39,408 bases of DNA from positions 1-39,408 of the forward strand of contig ONWR01000005.1 in the NCBI GenBank assembly GCA_900321605.1, read 5' to 3'. Positions 31,610 through 38,448 of the stretch are shown here, piece after piece. Each line of letters begins with the position of its first letter. The first letter of the stretch is position 1. This stretch comes from an uncultured Bacteroidales bacterium. Lineage in GTDB: Bacteria; Bacteroidota; Bacteroidia; Bacteroidales; Paludibacteraceae. The position numbers were made by a program, and so were the translations under genes. The notes beneath the pieces are model-generated. The model saw only the letters and a program-made list of their open reading frames with translations. It was not told the DNA's origin and did not search any database.

Positions 31610-32155
31610 TTATAATCTTTCCAATTCAATGACTTCTAAATTATCAATTTTGAAACCATCGATGGTAAAGCGCAAAAGCGTTTGGCAGGGTTGCCATCCT
31701 TGCTTTCCGGCCGCTCCCGGATTCATGGTGAGGAACTTATAAAGTGGATCGTATTGCACCTTCAGAATATGGCTATGACCGCAGACAAATAAGTCGATGA
31801 GGTCGCTGGTCGCTGGTCGTTGGTCGTTAGTCGATTGAGTTTTTGCTTCCAAACTTTTGCGGAACCACGGAATGAGCCAAGGGTTATAATGTCCGGGATA
31901 GCCGCCAATATGGGTCATAAAGACGTTGACATCTTCCACCCGGAAACGGTAGAACTCCGAAAGCGAATAGCGCACATCGCCGGAGTCCATATTGCCAAAG
32001 ACAGCCCTTGTGGGTTTGAACTCACGAAGACGATGAAGTACCATGTCGGAGCCGATGTCTCCGGCATGCCAAATCTCATCTACATCCTTGAAATGCTCAA
32101 AGATGCGTTTGTCCAACAAACCGTGAGTATCGGATAAAATGCCTATTCTTGTCAT
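31610..32155 (-). CDS. Calcineurin-like phosphoesterase (YfcE/MJ0936 type) with embedded array
   Basis: 181 residues. All metal-binding motifs are present: ILSDTHG (7-13), HAGDIGSD (30-37), FGNMDSGD (53-60), THIGGYPG (81-88) and VCGHSHI (124-130). The family hydrolyses phosphodiesters in the cytoplasm; substrate unknown. Residues 108-118 (STNDQRPATSD), between the third and last motifs, are encoded by five heptamers at 31801-31835. It is the last gene of the pheT unit, and its ATG shares a base with a heptamer array. Confidence 0.92.
   Translation of the reverse strand: MTRIGILSDTHGLLDKRIFEHFKDVDEIWHAGDIGSDMVLHRLREFKPTRAVFGNMDSGDVRYSLSEFYRFRVEDVNVFMTHIGGYPGHYNPWLIPWFRKSLEAKTQSTNDQRPATSDLIDLFVCGHSHILKVQYDPLYKFLTMNPGAAGKQGWQPCQTLLRFTIDGFKIDNLEVIELERL
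31801..31835. repeat. In-frame heptamer array GGTCGYT inside the phosphoesterase gene, 5 units (35 bp)
   Basis: Units GGTCGCT x2, GGTCGTT x2, AGTCGAT. On the coding strand it gives STNDQRPATSD (residues 108-118). Confidence 0.95.
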
Positions 32156-32189
32156 TAGTCGTTGGTCGTTAGTCGTTAGTCGTTGGTCA
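32155..32189. repeat. Heptamer array TTRGTCG, 5 units (35 bp)
   Basis: Units TTAGTCG, TTGGTCG, TTAGTCG x2, TTGGTCA. It is exactly the junction of two minus-strand genes: its first base is the A of the phosphoesterase ATG and its last three are the TGA of the GldF-like gene. Confidence 0.97.
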
Positions 32190-32852
32190 TTTCTTTGTGA
32201 GGCGGTCTATTGTGAAGATGGCTCCTATGATAGCAATAATAGCAATCGAAACAAAGAAGACTACATCGCGGAGATCTAAGACACCGCGGGAAAGGGAAGA
32301 GTAGTGGTCTTGGAAAAGCACCCAATACAACACAAAGCAACTCAATGCGGCACAGATGAAACAAACGATCTGACTTTTGCTGAAAGTCGCGCAAAGCAAA
32401 CCGATTGCCATGAACGTGCTGCTCAAGAGGATCAAGCCGATGAACGAACCCAAGAATGCTCCGCTATCCAGATTACCCATCGGTTCAGCCATGTATGCTA
32501 CCACAAAATAGTGTACAAAACATGGCAGCAGACCGATTAACACTAACGTCCATGCCGCAAAATACTTACCGAGCATAATACGTGTTAGCGAGACGGGTTT
32601 GGTGCGAATAAGATCCCAAATGCCTGACTGTCGCTCTTCGGATAGTAAGCGCATCGTCAAAGCAGGACAGAGCAGCATGAAGAGCCACGGACTCAATTGG
32701 AACAATCCGTCCACTTGGGCATACCCGGAATCAATGATGTTCCATTGCCCGGGTATCACCCAAAGGAAGAGACTGATTGCCAATTGGTAAAGCCCAATAA
32801 CGATGTACGCAATCGGCGTAGAGAAATAATATGATAATTCCTTGCGGAACAT
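32187..32852 (-). CDS. gldF: GldF-like ABC-2 type permease
   Basis: 221 residues with six membrane helices. FSTPIAYIVIGLYQLAISLFLWVIPGQWNIIDSGYAQVDGLFQLSPWLFMLLCPALTMRLLSEERQSGIWDLI matches my memory of GldF, the permease of the GldAFG transporter linked to gliding and to type IX secretion in Flavobacterium. In most genomes gldG follows; here a phosphoesterase does, and no gldA is in the window. In non-gliding Bacteroidales the transporter's role is unclear. Confidence 0.8.
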   Translation of the reverse strand: MFRKELSYYFSTPIAYIVIGLYQLAISLFLWVIPGQWNIIDSGYAQVDGLFQLSPWLFMLLCPALTMRLLSEERQSGIWDLIRTKPVSLTRIMLGKYFAAWTLVLIGLLPCFVHYFVVAYMAEPMGNLDSGAFLGSFIGLILLSSTFMAIGLLCATFSKSQIVCFICAALSCFVLYWVLFQDHYSSLSRGVLDLRDVVFFVSIAIIAIIGAIFTIDRLTKK

Positions 32853-32878
32853 TTGAGATTTGAAATTTGAGATTTAAT
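32851..32878. repeat. Heptamer array ATTTGAR, 4 units (28 bp)
   Basis: Units ATTTGAG, ATTTGAA, ATTTGAG, ATTTAAT. It overlaps the start codon of the GldF-like gene (32850-32852) and contains the stop codon of the symporter gene (complement of 32874-32876). Confidence 0.93.
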
Positions 32879-34172
32879 GTTTCACTTCAAGGTCTTTGTT
32901 GACCGGGGTTTTCGGGAAGAAGAGCCAGAAAGCGATGGCAACGACGAGGGCAAAGCATGCAAAGATGTACCAGGCTTGTTTCCAACCATCCCAAATAGCG
33001 AGCGGTCCTTGCGAGGTGACTTCCTCTGCCATGACGAGTTTATTGACAATCGCTTGCGCTGAGAGCGTTCCGATAGTAGCTCCTAAACCGTTGGTCATCA
33101 TCATAAAGAGACCTTGTGCCGACGAACGCTGTGCTTCTTCGGTCTCCTGATCGACATAAAGCGCACCGGAGATATTGAAGAAATCAAAGGCGAAGCCGTA
33201 AACAATACAACTGAGCACGAACAAGATCACACCCGGCATACCCGGATCACCTGCTCCAAAGAAACCAAAGCGGAATACCCAAGCAAACATCGCCATGAGC
33301 ATGACGTTCTTGATACCGAAGCGTTTGAGGAAGAACGGAATAGCAAGGATACAGAGTGCCTCGCAGATCTGCGAGATGGAGATGAGGATGTTAGCGTGCT
33401 GTACACCGAACGTATTCGCGAATTCTTCGATAGCACCAAACGAGGTAATGAAGGGGTTGGCATAGCTGTTGGTCACTTGCAGACACATACCGAGCATCAT
33501 CGAGAAGATGAAGAAAAGCGCCATCTTCTTTTGTTTGAAGAGCGTAAAAGCTTTGAGACCCAGTGCTTCTACGAGATCCACAGATCCTTCTGTCTTATTG
33601 ATCTCACAAGCCGGAAGGGTGAGCGAATAAGCCGCCAAGAGAATACTCAGACCACCGGAAACGACAAACTGCCAAGGCGTAGCTTGGAAACCGAGCAGGT
33701 CAATACACCACATAGTGGCGATGAACCCCACAGTTCCGAACACACGAATAGGTGGGAAGTCCTTGACCGTGTCCATTTTAGCTTTTACCAAGGCATTGAA
33801 AGCCACCGAGTTCGTCAGCGCGATGGTCGGCATGAAGAACGCTACAGAGATGGTGTAGAGCGAGAAGAGGGTAGCGAACTGCACATCTTCTGCCGTATAG
33901 GCATAGAGACCTGCAGCGCACATGAAGATACCCGCTAAGGCGTGGCAAAGACTGAGGGTCTTTTGCGCCTGAATCCAACGATCCGCCACAATACCCATCA
34001 ACGCAGGCATGAAAAGGCTGACGATACCTTGGATAGAGTAGAACCATCCGATGTGATGACCCATACCTTGTTTGAAAAGGTACGTTCCCATTGAGGTTAA
34101 GTACGCGCCCCACACAGCGAACTCCAAGAAGTTCATAACGATGAGGCGGATTTGAAGTGATCTGTTTTTCAT
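32874..34172 (-). CDS. MFS nucleoside:H+ symporter (NupG/XapB family)
   Basis: 432 residues, 12 membrane helices. MNFLEFAVWGAYLTSMGTYLF at the start and IGWFYSIQGIVSLFMPALMGIVADRW are characteristic of the nucleoside-H-symporter branch, common in Bacteroides as NupG-like. Later IRVFGTVGFIATMWCIDLLG and NISGALYVDQETEEAQRSSAQGLFMMMTNGLGATIG agree. It imports nucleosides using the proton gradient. It lies between prfC and gldF in a single-strand unit that probably starts at the pheT promoter. Confidence 0.87.
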   Translation of the reverse strand: MKNRSLQIRLIVMNFLEFAVWGAYLTSMGTYLFKQGMGHHIGWFYSIQGIVSLFMPALMGIVADRWIQAQKTLSLCHALAGIFMCAAGLYAYTAEDVQFATLFSLYTISVAFFMPTIALTNSVAFNALVKAKMDTVKDFPPIRVFGTVGFIATMWCIDLLGFQATPWQFVVSGGLSILLAAYSLTLPACEINKTEGSVDLVEALGLKAFTLFKQKKMALFFIFSMMLGMCLQVTNSYANPFITSFGAIEEFANTFGVQHANILISISQICEALCILAIPFFLKRFGIKNVMLMAMFAWVFRFGFFGAGDPGMPGVILFVLSCIVYGFAFDFFNISGALYVDQETEEAQRSSAQGLFMMMTNGLGATIGTLSAQAIVNKLVMAEEVTSQGPLAIWDGWKQAWYIFACFALVVAIAFWLFFPKTPVNKDLEVKH

Positions 34173-34194
34173 ATTGTTTTGTTTTTGTTGTTTG

Positions 34195-34232
34195 CTAGTC
34201 TCTATAGTCTCTCTAGTCTCTCTAGTCTTCTA
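34195..34232. repeat. Nonamer array CTAGTCTCT, 4 units plus overlap
   Basis: Units CTAGTCTCT, ATAGTCTCT, CTAGTCTCT, CTAGTCTTC. The prfC stop codon (complement of 34230-34232) begins at its edge. Confidence 0.9.
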
Positions 34233-35726
34233 GAACTCGCTCGTGAAATGGAACGTGATATGTTTGTAGTCCTGTTGCGCCATGGAAAGGACATAAGCGG
34301 AGTCCGCCATGAAGACATCACGGCCTTCTTTGTCCGTAGCCATATACTGCGCTTTACGTTTCTTGAACATGTCCAGCTCGGCATCGTCGTCGGACTCAAT
34401 CCAGCAGGCTTTGTACATCTGGAGCGGTTGCCATTTGCATTTAGCTTGGTACTCGTGTTCAAGGCGGTATTGGATAACCTCGAACTGGAGTTGTCCCACT
34501 GTTCCGATGATCTTACGACCGTTAAGTTGGCTCACAAAGAGCTGCGCTACGCCTTCATCCATGAGTTGGTTGATACCCTTATCGAGCTGTTTCTGCTTCA
34601 AGGGGTCGGCGTTGTCAATGTATTTGAACATCTCCGGCGAGAAGGACGGAAGACCTTTGAAATGCAAGTGTTCGCCGGAAGTGAGTGTGTCTCCGATCTT
34701 GAAGTTTCCGGTATCGGGCAGACCCACTACATCTCCTGCAAACGCTTCATCAACCGTCTCTTTCTTTTGCGCCATGAAGCAGGTCGGAGCAGCAAAACGC
34801 ATCTGTTGATCCTTGCGCACGTGATAATAATAGGTGTTGCGCAGGAACTTACCGGAACAGATCTTGAAGAACGCGATGCACGAGCGGTGGTTCGGATCCA
34901 TGTTCGCGTGGATCTTAAAGCAGAAGGCTGTGAACTTATCTTCCATCGGTTCTACAGTACGCTCTTCGGCGGTAACAGGAAGAGGTGAGGGTGCATTCTC
35001 TACGAGAAAATCAAGGAGTTCTTGCACACCGATGGTCTTGTATGCTGAACCGAAAAAGACAGGTGCAAGATCACCACGCAGGTATGCTTCTTTGTCAAAC
35101 TCCGGATATACACCATCAATCATTTCAAGGTCTTCCTCCAGTTTCGGAGTAAGTTCTGACGGGCGATTGTTGAGCGCGAAGACAGACTCGAATTTCAATC
35201 CTTGTCCGTTCGCCCAAGTTACTGGCGTGCAATGAATACCAAGTTCTTTTTCCGCTTCGTCCATGAGATCGAACGGATCTTTACCCTCGCGATCCATCTT
35301 GTTCATGAACACCATGACCGGTGTCTTACGCATTCGGCATACTTCCATGAGTCGGCGAGTCTGCGCTTCGACACCTTTCGCGGAGTCGATGACGACGATG
35401 GCTGAGTCCACGGCAGTAAGCGTACGGAAAGTGTCTTCCGCAAAGTCTTGGTGACCAGGAGTATCGAGGATGTTGATATGATGGTCGGCGTAGTCGAATC
35501 CCATGACGGAAGTGGCTACGGAAATACCACGTTGTTTCTCGATCTCCATCCAGTCCGAGGTGGCAGTCTTGCGGATCTTATTGGACTTGACTGCTCCGGC
35601 TACGTGAATAGCACCTCCATAGAGCAGGAGTTTCTCGGTCAAAGTCGTCTTTCCGGCATCCGGGTGCGATATGATCGCAAAAGTGCGACGTTTTAATATT
35701 TCGTTTTGATCAGCGGAGGGTAGCAT
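34230..35726 (-). CDS. prfC: Peptide chain release factor 3
   Basis: GTPase that recycles RF1 and RF2 after peptide release. 498 residues, a little shorter than the 529 of E. coli. The G1 motif is SHPDAGKT (20-27), G3 is DTPGH and G4 is NKMD. IEKQRGISVATSVMGFDY is the switch I region; the C-terminal domain includes YHVRKDQQMRF and VGQLQFEVIQYRLEHEY. Its ATG lies inside the end of pheT (17-bp overlap). Confidence 0.96.
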   Translation of the reverse strand: MLPSADQNEILKRRTFAIISHPDAGKTTLTEKLLLYGGAIHVAGAVKSNKIRKTATSDWMEIEKQRGISVATSVMGFDYADHHINILDTPGHQDFAEDTFRTLTAVDSAIVVIDSAKGVEAQTRRLMEVCRMRKTPVMVFMNKMDREGKDPFDLMDEAEKELGIHCTPVTWANGQGLKFESVFALNNRPSELTPKLEEDLEMIDGVYPEFDKEAYLRGDLAPVFFGSAYKTIGVQELLDFLVENAPSPLPVTAEERTVEPMEDKFTAFCFKIHANMDPNHRSCIAFFKICSGKFLRNTYYYHVRKDQQMRFAAPTCFMAQKKETVDEAFAGDVVGLPDTGNFKIGDTLTSGEHLHFKGLPSFSPEMFKYIDNADPLKQKQLDKGINQLMDEGVAQLFVSQLNGRKIIGTVGQLQFEVIQYRLEHEYQAKCKWQPLQMYKACWIESDDDAELDMFKKRKAQYMATDKEGRDVFMADSAYVLSMAQQDYKHITFHFTSEF

Positions 35727-38196
35727 TGAATTTCTCTTCGAATGTTGCCTTTAGGCGGTTCATAATATTCTCGATCTGTGTATCTTTGAGCGTGTTCTCT
35801 GCATCTTGGAGGATGAAGGAGAGGGCATAGGATTTCTTGCCTTCTTCGAGGTTCTTACCCTCATAGACATCAAACAGATAGACGTTCTTGAGCAGTTTCT
35901 TCTCCGTGGAGAAGGCAGCACGTGCGAGATCCGCGAACTCAACGGCTTTGTCCACGAGGAGCGCAAAGTCACGTTTCACCTCTGGGTATTTAGGCAGGTC
36001 GTTGATGACAGCTTTGTATTGTTTGTTCTGCTTGAGCAGTTGGTTCCAATCGAGGTCTGCGTAATACACTTCTTGGTCGATGTCAAAAGCTTTGAGCTGC
36101 TTGCGGTTGACGATACCGATGAAGCCGAGTGCCTTGCCGTTAGCGGCTTTGAGGACGAGACCATCCGAGAAGAGTTCGTTCTCCAGACGCTCTACGGTCG
36201 TTTTGGAGAGATCGACTCCGAGACGCACAAGGATATTGTTCACATATGCGTGGAGCTGGTAGAATGTGGTTTTCTCTTCCTTGCGTACCCAAGTCTGTGC
36301 GGCTTTATTACCGGTGAGCCAAAGACCCAAATGCGGTTCCTCGGAATACTCGACGAGCGAGTTCTCGGGGTTGTGCTCACGTGCAGCAGGATTTGCTTTG
36401 TAATGGTAACAGTTACCAAACTCGTAGAACTTGAGGTCGCTGTTCTTACGGTTGGCGTTACGAGCGATGGACTCCAGACCGCCAAAGAGCAGGGTCTGAC
36501 GCATCACACCGAGATCTTGGCTCAAGGGGTTCATGATCTTGACGCACGTATCGAGCGTCAGTTGGGTCAGCGGCTCGTAGTACGACACTTTGGTAAGCGA
36601 GTTATTGAGGATCTCATTGAAGCCCTGTGCGGTGAGTTGCTCTGCAATCTTACGACGCAGTTTCTCGGGATCCGGCTTGAGACCATATGCAAGGCTGGTG
36701 TTCAGTTTCTCAGGAAACTCGACATTGTCATATCCATAGATACGGAGAATATCTTCTACGACGTCGCACTCACGCTGTACGTCCACACGGTAACGCGGTA
36801 CTTCCAACTGCCATGAGTCGCCATGTTTGGCGACTATATTGATCTCCAATGCGTGGAGGATCGTTTCGATCGTGTCCTCACCGATGGCTTTGCCGATAAG
36901 AGAGTTGACGCGATTGATGTCAATAGTAACAGGCCACGGCTTGAGAAGCTCAGGAGTGGCGGTATGGTCTAGGATTCCTCCGATGTACTCTGCATTTGAG
37001 AGCGTCTTGATCAGGAGAGCAGCCCGTTTGAGGATGTAGAGTGTGTTGCAGGGATCACAACCACGCTCGTAACGGAAAGAAGCGTCCGTCTGGAGCTGGT
37101 GACGACGACTGGTCTTGCGGATGGTCACTGGGTCGAAATAGGCTGACTCCAAGAAAATGTTCTTGGTATTTTCGGTTACACCGCTCTCAAGTCCGCCAAA
37201 GACACCGGCAATACACATTGCTTCTTCTTTGTTGGCAATCATCAGATCGCGGCTGTCCATCTCACGCTCTACGCCATCGAGGGTAACGAATTTCTCGCCT
37301 TGGCGAGCATAGCGAACATGGATCTCGTTGCCCTTTATCTTGTCTGCATCGAAGGCGTGGAGCGCTTGTCCGCACTCGTGGAGGACGAAGTTAGTGACAT
37401 CGACGATGTTGTTAATCGGACGCAGACCGATAGCGAGCAGGCTGTTCTTGAGCCAATCCGGTGATTCTTTTACCTCCACACCTTTGATATAGAGACCAGA
37501 ATAACGCGGAGCAGCGTCCGGAGCGTCCACGAAGACGCTTATTGGTCGTTGGTCATTAGTCGTTGGTAGTTGGTCGAATTCCTCTACAGAGGGTTTGGTG
37601 AGTGCAACTTCCTGTCCGTGGGCTTTGTAGTACGCATAGAGATCGCGTGCTACGCCGTAGTGAGAAGCGGCGTCGGAACGGTTTGGCGTAATGTCCACCT
37701 CGATGATGGTATCGTCCTGCACATTATAATACTCACGTGCGGGCATACCCACGCGCGTATCGGCAGGCAGCACGATGATACCTGCATGGTCGGAACCCAC
37801 ACCGATCTCATCTTCAGCACAGATCATACCAAAGGAATCTTCACCACGCAGTTTGCCTTTCTTGATAGTGAAGGACTGATCTCCGTCATAGAGAACCGTT
37901 CCGATAGTAGCCACAATGACTTTCTGTCCGGCAGCCACGTTCGGTGCTCCGCAAACGATCGGCAGCGGTTCTCCCTCGCCGATATTCACTTTGGTGATAT
38001 GCAAGTGGTCGGAATTAGGGTGGGGTTCACAACTCAACACTTCTCCCACTACGAGACCTTTCAGACCACCTTTGATGGTTTCTACGGTCTCCACTGTACC
38101 CACTTCCAAACCGATAGAAGTAAGAATTTTTGCTACAGTCTCAGCGTCATCTGTCAACGCAATGTAGCGTTTTAACCAATTGTACGAAATATTCAT
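35710..38196 (-). CDS. pheT: Phenylalanine-tRNA ligase beta subunit with embedded array
   Basis: 828 residues. The tRNA-binding (EMAP-like) domain is at about 40-150 (LVVGEVLSCEPHPNSDHLHITKVNIG), the B3/B4 editing domain at about 225-395, B5 at about 415-485 and the FDX-ACB anticodon-binding domain at about 735-828 (PKYPEVKRDFALLVDKAVEF). Residues 208-218 (DQLPTTNDQRP) in the linker before B3/B4 are encoded by five heptamers at 37542-37576. pheS is not in the window. It heads the unit pheT-prfC-symporter-gldF-phosphoesterase, with a promoter at 38246-38276. Confidence 0.96.
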   Translation of the reverse strand: MNISYNWLKRYIALTDDAETVAKILTSIGLEVGTVETVETIKGGLKGLVVGEVLSCEPHPNSDHLHITKVNIGEGEPLPIVCGAPNVAAGQKVIVATIGTVLYDGDQSFTIKKGKLRGEDSFGMICAEDEIGVGSDHAGIIVLPADTRVGMPAREYYNVQDDTIIEVDITPNRSDAASHYGVARDLYAYYKAHGQEVALTKPSVEEFDQLPTTNDQRPISVFVDAPDAAPRYSGLYIKGVEVKESPDWLKNSLLAIGLRPINNIVDVTNFVLHECGQALHAFDADKIKGNEIHVRYARQGEKFVTLDGVEREMDSRDLMIANKEEAMCIAGVFGGLESGVTENTKNIFLESAYFDPVTIRKTSRRHQLQTDASFRYERGCDPCNTLYILKRAALLIKTLSNAEYIGGILDHTATPELLKPWPVTIDINRVNSLIGKAIGEDTIETILHALEINIVAKHGDSWQLEVPRYRVDVQRECDVVEDILRIYGYDNVEFPEKLNTSLAYGLKPDPEKLRRKIAEQLTAQGFNEILNNSLTKVSYYEPLTQLTLDTCVKIMNPLSQDLGVMRQTLLFGGLESIARNANRKNSDLKFYEFGNCYHYKANPAAREHNPENSLVEYSEEPHLGLWLTGNKAAQTWVRKEEKTTFYQLHAYVNNILVRLGVDLSKTTVERLENELFSDGLVLKAANGKALGFIGIVNRKQLKAFDIDQEVYYADLDWNQLLKQNKQYKAVINDLPKYPEVKRDFALLVDKAVEFADLARAAFSTEKKLLKNVYLFDVYEGKNLEEGKKSYALSFILQDAENTLKDTQIENIMNRLKATFEEKFNATLR
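37542..37576. repeat. In-frame heptamer array TTGGTCG inside pheT, 5 units (35 bp)
   Basis: Units TTGGTCG, TTGGTCA, TTAGTCG, TTGGTAG, TTGGTCG. On the pheT strand it encodes DQLPTTNDQRP. Confidence 0.96.
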
Positions 38197-38237
38197 CTAT
38201 TTACGATTTTACGATTTACAATTTAGGATTTTACAAA
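38197..38237. repeat. Degenerate 7/8-bp array ATTTACG upstream of pheT
   Basis: Units approximately ATTTACG, ATTTTACG, ATTTACA, ATTTAGG, ATTTTACA. It fills the 5' leader between the pheT start and its promoter. Confidence 0.8.
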
Positions 38238-38245
38238 ATCGGCTA

Positions 38246-38276
38246 CAAAGGTACAACTTTTTTTTGAAATACGCAA
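38246..38276 (-). promoter_or_regulatory. Promoter for pheT unit
   Basis: Minus-strand TTGCGTATTTC, an A8 tract and TACCTTTG (complement of 38246-38253), 20 nt spacing, then a GCCGATTTTG start region. Confidence 0.85.
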
Positions 38277-38358
38277 GCGCGCGTGCAAAATATTTTGCAA
38301 TAATTAGGCAAAGAAGGGAGATAAGTGCTGATTTTTTTATAAAAAAATCTTCAAGGTC

Positions 38359-38389
38359 TTGTGTATATGAAATATTTTTAGTAATTTTG
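38359..38389 (+). promoter_or_regulatory. Promoter for the secreted protein at the right edge
   Basis: TTGTG at 38359-38363 and TAATTTTG at 38382-38389, 20 nt spacing, 60 nt upstream of the ATG. Confidence 0.8.
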
Positions 38390-38448
38390 CAGCGTGAAGT
38401 AGTGTGTAAATGAAAAAACAATCATTTAACTAAATAAATTATAACACA

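Noticed and set aside
36961-36976. A 14-bp string GTATGGTCTAGGAT shared by pheT coding DNA and the apbE-rho spacer near 15323, and a related string near 30751.
   Set aside because: A few shared 14-mers are expected by chance in a window of this size, and the pheT copy encodes normal residues.
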